64,000 bases of DNA. It comes from Nocardia otitidiscaviarum NBRC 14405 (GTDB lineage Bacteria > Actinomycetota > Actinomycetes > Mycobacteriales > Mycobacteriaceae). Within the stretch, counting starts at the first letter, position 1, and each line of letters begins with the position of its first letter. Position numbers and translations under genes: made by a program. Under the pieces are notes generated by a model that saw only the letters and a program-made list of their open reading frames with translations, made no database searches and was not told where the DNA came from. The stretch is from positions 19,476 to 83,475 of the forward strand of contig NZ_BAGD01000037.1 in NCBI RefSeq assembly GCF_000308635.1. Direction: 5' to 3'. Below are positions 17,028-26,212 of the stretch, piece by piece.

Positions 17028-18347
17028 ATGGCCGCCCAGACGCCCGCCACCGCGACCGAGGTGAGCGCGGTGCCCGCGCAGGCATCCGGCGTGCCCACAC
17101 CGGCCGGTGACGCGCGGGCCTGCGCACCGGACGGCCGTGCCCGGCCCGAACCCGGCGCGGATATGCCCGCGGCATCCGGGAGCGGTTGGCATATCCCCGC
17201 CATGCTCGCGCTGGCGCTGGGCGGTTTCGGCATCGGCACCACGGAATTCGTCACCATGGGTTTGCTGCCGGATATCGCGTGGGGCATGAAGGTTTCCGAA
17301 CCCGCTGCGGGTCATGCGGTGTCGGCGTACGCGCTGGGTGTGGTGGTCGGGGCTCCGGTGATCGCGGCGTTGTGCGCGCGGGTGCCGCGCAAGCGCTTGC
17401 TGATGGCGCTCATGGCGGCGTTCACGCTGGGCAATGCGGCGTCGGTGCTCGCACCGTCATTCGGGACGTTCGTGGCGGCGCGCTTCGTATCCGGTCTGCC
17501 GCACGGGGCGTATTTCGGTGTGGCCTCCTTGGCGGCAGCGACGCTCGCACCGGTGGGGCAGCGCGCCAAGGCGGTTGCCGCGGTTATGCTGGGTTTGAGC
17601 GCCGCCAATGTTGTCGGCGTTCCCGCCGCCACCTGGATGGGCCAGCACCTCGGCTGGCGGGACGCCTACGTAGTGGTCGCCGTGATCGGCGTGGCCACCG
17701 TCGCCGCCATCGCGCGGTTCGTGCCGGAACTCACCGGCATTCGCATGACCGACCCGCGCACCGAACTCGGCGCGCTCGGCAAATCCCAGGTGTTGCTGAC
17801 GCTGCTGGTCGGCGCGGTCGGCTTCGGCGGCATGTTCGCCGTCTACACCTACATCACCACCACCCTCACCGATGTGGCGGGCATGCGCCTGGGCTTCGTC
17901 CCCATCGTGCTCATGCTCTTCGGCCTCGGCATGGTCGCGGGCAATATCATCGGCGGCGTCCTCACCGACCGCGGCGTCAACCGCGCCGTCTTCGCCGCCC
18001 TGCTGTCCATGGTGGTCATCCTCGCCGCCTTCATCGCGGCCGCTCACAACCCCGTCACCGCGGGCCTCGGCGCCTTCCTGGTCGGCGCCTCGGGCGCGGC
18101 CCTGGCCCCGGCCCTGCAAACCCGCCTCATGGACGTGGCCCACGAAGCCCAAACCCTGGCCGCCGCCCTGAACCATGCCGCGCTGAATATCGCCAATGCC
18201 GCCGGAGCCTGGCTGGGCGGCGTGGTGATTGCGGCGGGTTTGGGCTACACCGCGCCGGCTGCGGTCGGAGCCGGATTGGCGACGCTGGGTGTGCTGCTGT
18301 TCGCGGTGACGGTAGCGCTGGCCCGCCGCGCCCAGACATCGCCATGA
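17028..18347 (+). CDS. MFS transporter, DHA1-like (AraJ/Cml type)
   Basis: The 439-residue protein has 12 predicted membrane segments. LGGFGIGTTEFVTMGLLP opens helix 1, which is typical of the AraJ/CmlA-like branch, and GAPVIAALCARVPRKRLL follows as the helix 2-3 loop. The first 45 residues are hydrophilic and not conserved. Alternative starts are GTG 17013 or the ATG at 17163 just before the first helix; no ribosome site decides between them. Possible exports are sugars or drugs; the sequence does not tell. No regulator is next to it on the same side; the TetR at 18620 follows after 272 bp and is more likely tied to other genes. Confidence 0.85.
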   Translation: MAAQTPATATEVSAVPAQASGVPTPAGDARACAPDGRARPEPGADMPAASGSGWHIPAMLALALGGFGIGTTEFVTMGLLPDIAWGMKVSEPAAGHAVSAYALGVVVGAPVIAALCARVPRKRLLMALMAAFTLGNAASVLAPSFGTFVAARFVSGLPHGAYFGVASLAAATLAPVGQRAKAVAAVMLGLSAANVVGVPAATWMGQHLGWRDAYVVVAVIGVATVAAIARFVPELTGIRMTDPRTELGALGKSQVLLTLLVGAVGFGGMFAVYTYITTTLTDVAGMRLGFVPIVLMLFGLGMVAGNIIGGVLTDRGVNRAVFAALLSMVVILAAFIAAAHNPVTAGLGAFLVGASGAALAPALQTRLMDVAHEAQTLAAALNHAALNIANAAGAWLGGVVIAAGLGYTAPAAVGAGLATLGVLLFAVTVALARRAQTSP

Positions 18348-18583
18348 CCTGGCTCGACGCCGATCACGGGCTGGTCGTGACCCATGCCCCCGGAGATCGC
18401 GCGGATCATCCGGGACAGCCTCGCTCGGGACGCCGCCGCGCCGGTGTGTCGTATGACGGAACTGTTGACCGATCGCGGGTGGTCGGGGTGGACCAGGTTC
18501 GAGTGCTGGGTCCGGCGTGATCATCGCAGGTCGTCGCGCCGGGCCGCCGGTGGCGGGGAAGGCGGATCGCGCGGCGGTCAGTT

Positions 18584-18601
18584 ACGTACAGATCTGCATG
18601 T
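18584..18601. promoter_or_regulatory. Operator palindrome before the TetR gene at 18620
   Basis: ACGTACAGATCTGCATGT is an imperfect palindrome flanked by TT and AA (22 bp with 9 of 11 pairs matching). It ends 18 bp before the TetR ATG, a position suited to autoregulation. A similar motif occurs at 21273-21290 before the beta-oxidation cassette, which links the regulator to that cassette. Confidence 0.7.
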
Positions 18602-18619
18602 AAGTGTAGAATCGTCGGA

Positions 18620-19264
18620 ATGACCAGCTCCGCAGTCTCGAAGCCGCCGCGCCGCACGCAGGAGCAGCGCAGTAGTGAGATGCGGACGAGGTTACTCGAC
18701 GCCACCATCGACTGCCTCGTCGAGTACGGGTACGCGGGGACCACCACGCCGCGGGTGGCGGAGCGGGCCGGGGTCACGCGGGGTGCGCAGGTGCACCACT
18801 TCGGGTCCAAGAACGATCTGGTGGTCGCGGCGGTGAACCATCTGGCGCAGCGGCGGACCGAGGCGGCCATGCAGGAGCTCGGGAAGATCAAGTCGGGGCC
18901 GGATCCCATTGCCACGGTGCTGGAATCGCTGTGGGAGCTGCATCAGGGGCCGCTGTTCATCGCGGCCATGGAGCTGTGGGTGGCGGGGCGCACCGATCCG
19001 GAGTTGGCGGCCGAGGTGCGCAAGGTGGAGCCGTTCGTCAACAACGCGGTGCTCATGGCGCTGAGCCGGTACGTGCCGGACGAGGTGGAGCGCAAGGACG
19101 CCCGCGATTTCGTGTACACGGCCATGGACGCGCTGCGCGGCATCCTGGTCTCCAGCTTCGTGGACCCGGGCACCGAACGCGCGCACCGGCGCTGGCAGCG
19201 CGCCTCCGAACACCTGCGCACCGCCGCCCAGGTGGCACTGCCGGGCATCCGGCTCACCGACTAG
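18620..19264 (+). CDS. TetR family regulator, probable controller of the beta-oxidation cassette
   Basis: The 214-residue protein has the TetR DNA-binding domain (RTRLLDATIDCLVEYGYAGT, then VTRGAQVHHFGSKNDLVVAAV) and a C-terminal domain of the kind that binds acyl or aromatic effectors. The operator-like palindrome before its own gene recurs upstream of the thiolase gene and, in half-site form, near the NCS1 permease start, so it may control all of them. The effector is unknown; an acyl-CoA is a reasonable guess. Confidence 0.88.
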   Translation: MTSSAVSKPPRRTQEQRSSEMRTRLLDATIDCLVEYGYAGTTTPRVAERAGVTRGAQVHHFGSKNDLVVAAVNHLAQRRTEAAMQELGKIKSGPDPIATVLESLWELHQGPLFIAAMELWVAGRTDPELAAEVRKVEPFVNNAVLMALSRYVPDEVERKDARDFVYTAMDALRGILVSSFVDPGTERAHRRWQRASEHLRTAAQVALPGIRLTD

Positions 19265-19283
19265 ATCCGCTGTGTCGCACGGC

Positions 19284-19313
19284 GCGGCCCGGCACCCGAA
19301 GGTGCCGGGCCGC
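19284..19313. terminator. Bidirectional terminator (perfect 13-bp stem)
   Basis: GCGGCCCGGCACC and GGTGCCGGGCCGC form a perfect stem around CGAA, 20 bp after the TetR stop and 35 bp before the end of the convergent permease gene. Confidence 0.85.
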
Positions 19314-19347
19314 GGTCGCTTTCGGGCCGCGACGGCCCCGACCGAAC

Positions 19348-21000
19348 TCAGTGCTGACGCGGTAGCAGGTGGATGCCCGCCTTGTCCGTGGACAGCGCCA
19401 GTGAGCTGATGTACTGGATCTCGCCTTCCGGACCCGGCACCGCCGAGGCGATCATGTCGGGCCGCTCGAACTCCATGCCGGTGACCACGCACGGCAGCGT
19501 TTCACCCGATGGGTTGCCGTGCTCGTCGAACATCGGCGCGTCGATGCCGTCGTCGTCGCGGCGCAGGTAGTACCGGCCCTTCGTGGCGAGGGCCATGACC
19601 GGCGTCGCGACGAAGGCGACCACGATGGCGACCAGCGGCGAATACGGCTTCAGCAGGTCGCCGAAGAGGCCGAAGAAGGTGGCGATGGACAGCACCGTCG
19701 AGAGGCCGAAGCCCACCAGGCCCACCGGGTTGAAGTCGTAGAGCATGCCGCGGCGGAACTCCGGCACCTTGGGCGAGAGCTTCAGCACGTACTTGTTGAT
19801 CGCGATATCCGTTGCCACGGTGACGATCCAGGCGATACCGCAGTTGGCGTAGAAGCCCAGGATGTTGTTCAGGAAGTCGAACATGTTGGCTTCCATGAGC
19901 ACCAGCGCGATGGCCAGGTTCACCACCAGGAAGACCAGGCGGCCCGGGTAGGTCTTGGTGACCCGGGTGTAGGAGTTGGTCCAAGCCAGCGAGCCCGAGT
20001 AGGCATTGGTCACGTTGATCTTGATCTGCGAGATGACCACCAGCACCACCGCCAGGGTCATGGCCAGCCAGCCCGGCACCATATCCTTGTAGATCTCCAG
20101 GAACTGGTGCACCGGCTGATTCGCGATGCCCTGCGCGGCAGGCAGATTCGCGATCAGGTAGACCGCCAGGAACAGGCCGACCACCTGCTTGAGCGCGCCG
20201 AAGACCACCCAGCCCGGTCCGGCCAGCAGCATCCACGTCCACCAGCGGCGCGCGTTCTCCGGCGTCCGCGGCGGCATGAAGCGCAGATAGTCGATCTGCT
20301 CGGCGATCTGCGCGATGAGCGACAGGCAGACGCCCGCGGCCAGCAGGGTGCCCGACAGGCTCACGCCCGCACCGTCCTCGCCGCCGTAGGCGAAGAACGC
20401 CGACACCGAATCCGGATGGCGCACCAGCAGGAATCCGAAGGGCAGCACCATCAGCAGCAACCACAGCGGCGTCGTCCACACCTGCAATTTCGCGAGCGTG
20501 TTCATGCCGTAGATGACCAGCGGGAAGATGATGAGCGTGGACACCAGATAACCCAGCCAGAGCGGTACGCCCAGGCCCAATTCCAGGCCCTGCGCCATGA
20601 TGGAGCCCTCGAGCGCGAAGAAGATGAAGGTGAACGACGCGAACACCACATTCGTCACGATCGAGCCGTAATAACCGAATCCGCTACCGCGCGTGATGAG
20701 ATCGAGATCGAGGTTGTACCGCGCGGCGTAGTAGGCCAGCGGAAATCCGGTGAGCATCACCACGATCGCGAAAATACCGATGCCCAGCAGCGCGTTTCCG
20801 GTTCCGTGCGCGATTCCGATATTCGCTCCGATGGCGAAGTCGGCCAGGTAGGCGATGCCGCCGAGGGCGGAGACGCCGACCACCGCCGGACTCCATTTGC
20901 GATAGCTGCGCGGGGCGAATCGGAGGGTGTAGTCCTCCAAGGTCTCCTTGGCGGCGGCTATTCCATCCGAATCGGTCGCGCGGGTATCGATATCGACCAC
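19348..21000 (-). CDS. NCS1 family permease (purine/cytosine-type)
   Basis: The 550-residue protein has about 12 membrane segments with the NCS1 pattern: an N-terminal soluble part, the [20 protein letters not shown] first helix, [20 protein letters not shown], and the helix with [21 protein letters not shown]1 carriers take up nucleobases, hydantoins or vitamins by cation symport. The C-terminal soluble tail of about 90 residues is longer than in typical members. The start is GTG 21000, behind GGGAG. It is divergent from the thiolase operon, and a half-site CGTACAG at 21050 resembles the operators of the TetR regulator. The substrate is undetermined. Confidence 0.83.
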   Translation of the reverse strand: MVDIDTRATDSDGIAAAKETLEDYTLRFAPRSYRKWSPAVVGVSALGGIAYLADFAIGANIGIAHGTGNALLGIGIFAIVVMLTGFPLAYYAARYNLDLDLITRGSGFGYYGSIVTNVVFASFTFIFFALEGSIMAQGLELGLGVPLWLGYLVSTLIIFPLVIYGMNTLAKLQVWTTPLWLLLMVLPFGFLLVRHPDSVSAFFAYGGEDGAGVSLSGTLLAAGVCLSLIAQIAEQIDYLRFMPPRTPENARRWWTWMLLAGPGWVVFGALKQVVGLFLAVYLIANLPAAQGIANQPVHQFLEIYKDMVPGWLAMTLAVVLVVISQIKINVTNAYSGSLAWTNSYTRVTKTYPGRLVFLVVNLAIALVLMEANMFDFLNNILGFYANCGIAWIVTVATDIAINKYVLKLSPKVPEFRRGMLYDFNPVGLVGFGLSTVLSIATFFGLFGDLLKPYSPLVAIVVAFVATPVMALATKGRYYLRRDDDGIDAPMFDEHGNPSGETLPCVVTGMEFERPDMIASAVPGPEGEIQYISSLALSTDKAGIHLLPRQH

Positions 21001-21178
21001 GTGCTACTCCCGTCAAACCTCTCAGCGTGCACAGCAACCATGTGAACTTCGTACAGGGATGTGCACGGGCAATTTCCGATCCATTACGCGGCCGTTACGT
21101 CATCCTCACCGGTGGCGTGGATCACAGAGTTTGGCTATCGGCTGGCATATCGGCTACGCGTGTGCCCGCGAAGCAGTG

Positions 21179-21202
21179 CACATACACCTCTGGCTGTATG
21201 TG
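21179..21202. promoter_or_regulatory. Perfect inverted repeat CACATACA-N8-TGTATGTG
   Basis: The 8-bp arms are perfect around CCTCTGGC. The right arm with its flank, GCTGTATGTGTG, resembles the right half of the operator at 21273 (GCTGTATGTTTG), so the same regulator may bind half-sites at two spacings. Confidence 0.55.
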
Positions 21203-21272
21203 TGATATCCGGCGTTTCAACTGCTGTTTTCGTCCTGGATTCCTCGCTGGGTCAGATGACTCTTGTCTAGTT

Positions 21273-21290
21273 ACGTACAGAGCTGTATGT
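21273..21290. promoter_or_regulatory. Operator palindrome before the thiolase operon
   Basis: ACGTACAGAGCTGTATGT is an inverted repeat with 7 of 8 arm pairs matching around AG. It shares TTACGTACAGA with the operator before the TetR gene (18582-18592). It lies 45 bp before the thiolase start. Confidence 0.65.
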
Positions 21291-21335
21291 TTGTGGCCAG
21301 TTCGATCCGCACGGATCGCGAATGTGAGGAGTTCG

Positions 21336-22541
21336 ATGACGAACAGGGTCTACGTCGTCGGCGTCGGCATGACGAAGTTCGAGAAGCCGGGCCGCCGCAA
21401 GAACGAGGACGGCAGCGACTGGGATTACCCCGATATGGCGCGGGAGTCCGGTACCAAGGCTCTCGCGGACGCCGGGATCGACTATCGGGAAGTGCAGCAG
21501 GCGTACGTCGGCTACGTGTACGGCGAGTCCACCTCGGGCCAGCGCGCCGTCTACGAACTCGGCATGACCGGCATCCCGATCGTCAATGTGAACAACAACT
21601 GCTCGACCGGTTCGACAGCGCTCTACCTTGCGGCGCAGGCGATTCGGGGCGGTCTCGCGGACTGCACCCTTGCCCTGGGCTTCGAGCGTATGAAGCCGGG
21701 GTCGCTGGAGTCCACCTGGGACGACCGCGAACAGCCCATGGGCAAGCACATTCTCGCGCTCGCCGAGATCTCCGAGGTGCTGTTCCCGGTGGCCCCGTGG
21801 ATGTTCGGCGCGGCCGGGCGGGAGCATATGAAGCAGTACGGCACCACCGCCGAACACTTCGCCAAGATCGGCTACAAGAACCACAAGCACTCGGTCAACA
21901 ACCCGTATTCGCAGTTCCAGGACGAGTATTCGCTCGACGACATCCTGGGCGCGCGCATGATCTACGACCCGCTGACCAAACTCCAGTGCTCGCCCACCTC
22001 CGACGGTTCCGGCGCGGTCATCCTGGCCAGTGAGGCGTTCGTGGACAAGCACGGCCTCGCCGGACAGGCGGTGGAGATCGTCGGGCAGGCCATGACCACC
22101 GACTTCGCCTCCACCTTCGACGGCACCGCCAAGAACATCATCGGCTACGACATGAACGTCCAGGCCGCGCGCAGCGTGTACGACCAGGCCGGGCTGGGCC
22201 CGGAGGACTTCCAGGTCATCGAACTGCACGACTGCTTCTCCGCCAATGAGCTACTGCTGTACGAGGCCCTGGGCCTGTGCGGCGAGGGCGAGGCCGGGAA
22301 GCTCATCGACGCGAACCAGACCACCTACGGCGGCAAGTGGGTGGTGAACCCCTCCGGCGGGCTCATCTCCAAGGGGCACCCGCTGGGCGCGACCGGTCTG
22401 GCGCAGTGCTCGGAACTGACCTGGCAGCTGCGCGGCACAGCCGACAAGCGCCAGGTGGACAACGTGACCGCCGCACTCCAGCACAACATCGGCTTGGGCG
22501 GCGCGGCCGTCGTCACCGCCTACCAGCGCGCCGAGCGCTGA
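21336..22541 (+). CDS. SCP-x-like thiolase / lipid-transfer protein
   Basis: The 401-residue protein is a thiolase-fold enzyme of the SCP-x/lipid-transfer group. The nucleophilic Cys lies in [13 protein letters not shown] (near residue 89). The second half has [18 protein letters not shown] and [10 protein letters not shown] with the catalytic His. It would cleave 3-ketoacyl-CoA in beta-oxidation of unusual or branched acyl groups. The start is ATG 21336 behind GAGGAG. It leads a same-strand run (SRPBCC, MaoC, SDR, acyl-CoA dehydrogenase) that provides the whole cycle, and operator palindromes lie upstream. Sterol side-chain, lipid or aromatic acid substrates are all possible. Confidence 0.9.
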   Translation: MTNRVYVVGVGMTKFEKPGRRKNEDGSDWDYPDMARESGTKALADAGIDYREVQQAYVGYVYGESTSGQRAVYELGMTGIPIVNVNNNCSTGSTALYLAAQAIRGGLADCTLALGFERMKPGSLESTWDDREQPMGKHILALAEISEVLFPVAPWMFGAAGREHMKQYGTTAEHFAKIGYKNHKHSVNNPYSQFQDEYSLDDILGARMIYDPLTKLQCSPTSDGSGAVILASEAFVDKHGLAGQAVEIVGQAMTTDFASTFDGTAKNIIGYDMNVQAARSVYDQAGLGPEDFQVIELHDCFSANELLLYEALGLCGEGEAGKLIDANQTTYGGKWVVNPSGGLISKGHPLGATGLAQCSELTWQLRGTADKRQVDNVTAALQHNIGLGGAAVVTAYQRAER

Positions 22542-22620
22542 GGCAGCCGACCTTCCCATTTCACCCAGGTCCCGCGCTCGGCAACGCCGGGGGAGCGGGC
22601 AACAGCACAGGAGTTTCATC

Positions 22621-23058
22621 ATGGGCCACATCGAAGCCAGCAAGACCCTCAACGCCACCCCGGACGCCCTGTGGGCGGTCGTCTCCGACCCGCAGACCTG
22701 GGACAAGTGGTTCTCCATCCACGAGCGGTGGATGGAGGAGCCGCCCGCCACCCTGGCCCCCGGCGCCAAGCTGGTCGCCAAGATCGTCATGCTCGGTATG
22801 GCGAACAAGATCGAGTGGGTGGTGGAGAGCGTCGAGGCGCCCAACAAGATGGTGCTCAGCGGCACCGGCATGGCCGGGGTGAAGGTGCAGTTCACCTTCG
22901 ACATCACGGCCGAGGGCGACGGCACCAAGTTCGCCGTCTCCGGTGACTTCGAGGGCGCGCTCATCAAGGGCGCACTCGGCAAGGCGGTCGAGAAGGACGG
23001 CCTGACCCAGCTGGACAAGACTCTCGCGCAGCTCGACACCCTCGCCACGGCGGCCTGA
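22621..23058 (+). CDS. SRPBCC family protein
   Basis: The 145-residue protein fits the START/Bet v1-like SRPBCC fold: GHIEASKTLNATPDALWAVV at the N terminus, DPQTWDKWFSIHERW, then alternating strands and a long C-terminal helix (FEGALIKGALGKAVEKDGL). Such proteins bind hydrophobic ligands in a cavity. It lies between the thiolase and the MaoC gene, one base from the latter, so a role as a carrier or binding protein for the pathway intermediate is plausible but not shown. Confidence 0.85.
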   Translation: MGHIEASKTLNATPDALWAVVSDPQTWDKWFSIHERWMEEPPATLAPGAKLVAKIVMLGMANKIEWVVESVEAPNKMVLSGTGMAGVKVQFTFDITAEGDGTKFAVSGDFEGALIKGALGKAVEKDGLTQLDKTLAQLDTLATAA

Positions 23059-23059
23059 G

Positions 23060-23923
23060 ATGCCGAGTACCGCAGTCGAATTCGACCCCAAAGGGCTCGA
23101 CGTCTGGAGCGACGAGGAGCCCTTCGAGGTCACGCGGGAGCGGATCGCCGAATATGCCGCCGCCACCAACGATCCCATCGAAGCGCATCGCAGCGGCGAT
23201 GTCGCGCCGCCGATCTTCGGGATCGTGCCGGTGTTCGACGCCATGATGGTGCCGATCATCGACGTGGTTCCGATGGACGTCTTCGGCCGGGTCGTGCACG
23301 GCGAGCAGGACTTCCACTTCCATCGGCCCATCCGCCCCGGTGACAAGCTGTCGTCACGCGCCAAGGTCATCGGCTACGAGGGCCGAGACAACGGCTCCAC
23401 CATCACCGTGCTCATCGAATGCCGCGCCGAGGACGGCGAGCTGGTCAACGAGCAGTACCTGACCGCGTTCTTCCGCAACCTCGACGCCGGGCCGCGCGTG
23501 GGCGACACCGCCCCGGCACACAAGTTCGATCCGGCGCTGGCGGAGCGGGAGCCGCTGGCCACGGTCGCCGCGCACGTCGACGCCGACCAGACCTACCGCT
23601 ACGCACCGGCCTCCGGTGATCCGGTGCCGATCCACCTGGACGAGCAGGTCGCCAAGGACGCCGGACTGCCGGGCATCATCGCGCACGGCCTGTGCACCAT
23701 GGCCATGTCGTCGTGGGGTGTGCTCACCGCGGTGGCGGGCTCGGATGTGCACCGGCTGAAGCGGTTCGCGGTGCGCTTCTCGAAGATGGTCTTCCCCGAT
23801 GACGATCTGGAGACCCGGATCTGGCAGGCCGACAGTGAGAACGGGCTCACCACCTACGCATTCGTGACCGCGCGCGGTGACGACCTGGTGCTGACCGACG
23901 GCCTGGCCGTGGTCGCCGACTGA
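23060..23923 (+). CDS. MaoC family dehydratase (double hotdog enoyl-CoA hydratase)
   Basis: The 287-residue protein has two hotdog halves: the first ends in HFHRPIRPGDKLSSRAKV, and the second carries the hydratase motif YRYAPASGDPVPIHLDEQVAKDAGLPG, whose Asp and His are the expected catalytic pair. It would hydrate 2-enoyl-CoA to 3-hydroxyacyl-CoA and complements the SDR downstream. ATG 23060 follows the SRPBCC stop immediately; the SDR start follows its stop by 14 bp with GAAAGGAAAG before it. Confidence 0.9.
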   Translation: MPSTAVEFDPKGLDVWSDEEPFEVTRERIAEYAAATNDPIEAHRSGDVAPPIFGIVPVFDAMMVPIIDVVPMDVFGRVVHGEQDFHFHRPIRPGDKLSSRAKVIGYEGRDNGSTITVLIECRAEDGELVNEQYLTAFFRNLDAGPRVGDTAPAHKFDPALAEREPLATVAAHVDADQTYRYAPASGDPVPIHLDEQVAKDAGLPGIIAHGLCTMAMSSWGVLTAVAGSDVHRLKRFAVRFSKMVFPDDDLETRIWQADSENGLTTYAFVTARGDDLVLTDGLAVVAD

Positions 23924-23937
23924 AAGGAAAGATTTCC

Positions 23938-24816
23938 ATGGGTGCACTCGAGGGCCGGGTGGCCGTCATCACCGGCGCCGGTCGCGGCATCGGCCGGGAA
24001 CACGCGCTGCTGTTCGCCCGCGAGGGCGCGGCCGTCGTCGTGAACGATCTGGGCGGCAGCAATGCCGGTGAGGGCTCCGATGCGGGCCCGGCACAGGAGG
24101 TCGTGAACGAGATCGTCGCCGCAGGGGGGCGAGCGGTAGCGAACACCGACAGCGTCGCCGACTGGCAGGGCGCGAAAAATCTGGTCGATCAGGCGGTTTC
24201 GGAGTTCGGCCGCCTCGATGTCGTGGTCAACAACGCGGGCATCCTGCGCGACAGCTTCATCGCGGGCATGGATGAATCGCAGTGGGACGCGGTCATCGCC
24301 GTCCATCTCAAGGGCCATGCCGCGGTACTGCGCCATGCCGCCGCGTACTGGAAGGACCAGTCCAAGGCGGGCAACCAGCCCGCCGCCGCGGTCATCAACA
24401 CCGCCTCGGCCTCGGGCACCACGGTGCCGAACGCCGGTCAGGCGAATTACGGTGCGGCCAAGGCGGGTATCGCCGCGCTCACCCTGGTGGCCGCCGACGA
24501 GCTGGCCCGCTACGGCGTGCGCGTGAACGCCATCGCCCCGATCGCCCGCACCCGCCTCACCCTGGCCACCCCGGGTATGGGCGCGATGATGGCGGCCGAG
24601 GCGGATGCGGTGGAGGAGGGTGGATTCGACGCCTTCAGCCCCGCCAACATCTCGCCGCTGGTGGCCTACCTGGCCACCGAGAAGTGCCCGATCACCGGCA
24701 AGGTGTTCGCGGTGCAGGGCGGTGCCATCTCCGAGCTGGCGGGCTGGCACGACGTGAAGACCATCGAGACCGAAGGTCCGTGGGCCGTAGACGATATCGC
24801 CAACCGGCTGCCCTGA
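23938..24816 (+). CDS. SDR 3-hydroxyacyl-CoA dehydrogenase
   Basis: The 292-residue SDR resembles the dehydrogenase domain of multifunctional beta-oxidation enzymes (17beta-HSD type 4-like). It shows ITGAGRGIGREHALLF, VVVNDLGGS (the typical loop after the second strand), NNAGI, and the catalytic NYGAAKAG tyrosine/lysine pair. It would oxidise 3-hydroxyacyl-CoA to 3-ketoacyl-CoA, the step before the thiolase. It sits between the MaoC hydratase and the acyl-CoA dehydrogenase in the same transcription unit. Confidence 0.92.
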   Translation: MGALEGRVAVITGAGRGIGREHALLFAREGAAVVVNDLGGSNAGEGSDAGPAQEVVNEIVAAGGRAVANTDSVADWQGAKNLVDQAVSEFGRLDVVVNNAGILRDSFIAGMDESQWDAVIAVHLKGHAAVLRHAAAYWKDQSKAGNQPAAAVINTASASGTTVPNAGQANYGAAKAGIAALTLVAADELARYGVRVNAIAPIARTRLTLATPGMGAMMAAEADAVEEGGFDAFSPANISPLVAYLATEKCPITGKVFAVQGGAISELAGWHDVKTIETEGPWAVDDIANRLP

Positions 24817-24861
24817 CCCTACCGACCCGATAGATCTGGCGAAAGATCGAGGAGAACAACG

Positions 24862-26124
24862 ATGTTCGAGTGGTCCGAGACCGATGAGATGATCCGCGGC
24901 GCGGTCCGCGCGTTCATCGACAAGGAGGTCCGTCCCAACCTGGACGCCCTGGACAGCGGCGAGATGTCGCCGTACCCGGTGATTCGCAAGCTGTTCAGCG
25001 AGTTCGGCATCGACGTCATGACCGGCGAGATGGTCACCAAGATGCTGGCCAAGCAGCGGGCGCGGGAGGAGGCGCTCGCCGCCGGGGAGCCGCTGCCGGA
25101 GAAGCCGAAGAAGGAGTCCGGCGGCAGCCCGTTCAGCGGTCAGGAATCGCTGATGGCCGTGCTCATCGGCGAACTGTCCGGTGTCTGCATGGGTTTGGTG
25201 AGCGCCATGGGCGTCTCCATCGGTCTCGGGGCCACCACCATCATGTCGCGGGGCACGCTCGCCCAGAAGGAGCGGTGGCTGCCCGATATCGTGACCATGA
25301 AGAAGGTCGCGGCCTGGGCGATCACCGAACCCGATTCGGGTTCGGACGCTTTCGGCGGCATGAAGACCTACGTCAAGCGCGACGGTGAGGACTACATCCT
25401 CAACGGGCAGAAGACCTTCATCACCAATGGCCCGTACGCCGATGTGGTGGTGGTCTACGCCAAGCTCGACGAGGGCGACGGTGCGGAGAAGCGGGATCGC
25501 AAGGTGTTGACCTTCGTGCTGGACAAGGGCATGGAGGGCTTCACCCAGGGCAAGCCGTTCAAGAAGATGGGCCTGCACTCCTCGCCCACCGGCGAACTGT
25601 TCTTCGACAACGTGCGGCTGTCGAAGGATCGGCTGCTCGGCGAGACCGAGGAGCACAAGGGCGGCGACGGACGCGACAGCGCCCGTTCGAGTTTCACCGC
25701 CGAGCGGGTCGGCGTCGCCTTCATGGCGCTGGGCATCATCAACGAATGTCACCGGCTCTGTATCGATTACGCCAAGAACCGCAAGCTGTGGGGCCAGGAG
25801 ATCGGCCGCTTCCAGCTGGTGCAGCTCAAGCTGGCCAAGATGGAGGTGGCGCGAATCAATGTGCAGAACATGGTGTTCAGCGCGCTGGAGCGAGGCCGGG
25901 CCGGAAAGCAGCCCACCCTCGCCGAAGCCTCGGCCATGAAACTGTACGCATCGGAGGCCGCCACCGAGGTGGCCATGGAGGCGGTGCAGCTGTTCGGCGG
26001 CAACGGCTACATGACCGAGTACCGGGTGGAGCAGTTGGCGCGGGACGCCAAGTCGCTCATGATCTACGCCGGTAGCAATGAGATTCAGGTGACCCACGTG
26101 GCCAAGGGGCTGCTCGCGCAGTAG
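24862..26124 (+). CDS. Acyl-CoA dehydrogenase
   Basis: The 420-residue FAD enzyme performs the first step of beta-oxidation. FAD-binding stretches WAITEPDSGSDAFGG and YILNGQKTFITNG are clear, as are RVGVAFMALGIINECHRLC and QLFGGNGYMTEYRVEQ. The C-terminal motif is IYAGSNEIQ, with Ala where SCAD and MCAD have the catalytic Glu (YEGT). This suggests the base is in the alternative helix position used by long-chain and isovaleryl enzymes. The KPKKESGGSPFSG loop near residue 85 is an unusual hydrophilic insertion. Start ATG 24862 lies behind GAGGAG. Confidence 0.92.
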   Translation: MFEWSETDEMIRGAVRAFIDKEVRPNLDALDSGEMSPYPVIRKLFSEFGIDVMTGEMVTKMLAKQRAREEALAAGEPLPEKPKKESGGSPFSGQESLMAVLIGELSGVCMGLVSAMGVSIGLGATTIMSRGTLAQKERWLPDIVTMKKVAAWAITEPDSGSDAFGGMKTYVKRDGEDYILNGQKTFITNGPYADVVVVYAKLDEGDGAEKRDRKVLTFVLDKGMEGFTQGKPFKKMGLHSSPTGELFFDNVRLSKDRLLGETEEHKGGDGRDSARSSFTAERVGVAFMALGIINECHRLCIDYAKNRKLWGQEIGRFQLVQLKLAKMEVARINVQNMVFSALERGRAGKQPTLAEASAMKLYASEAATEVAMEAVQLFGGNGYMTEYRVEQLARDAKSLMIYAGSNEIQVTHVAKGLLAQ

Positions 26125-26212
26125 CGGGCGGCGGTCCGGAGTCGCCCGCGCGCGGCGGGCGGCTCCGGTGGGTACGCGGCAGCGCTGCCGCGCGACAGCA
26201 GGGAGTCCGGCG

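Larger units (their letters stand above)
21001..21335. other. 335-bp regulatory spacer between permease and thiolase operon
   Basis: No gene is seen. It holds one perfect inverted repeat (21179-21202), one operator-like palindrome (21273-21290) and a weak half-site (21050-21056). The thiolase ribosome site GAGGAG is at its right end. Confidence 0.6.

Noticed and set aside
18384..18623. A 79-residue frame before the TetR gene
   Set aside because: No ribosome site or family is visible; the frame runs through the operator and into the TetR start. It could be a gene remnant, but that cannot be supported.
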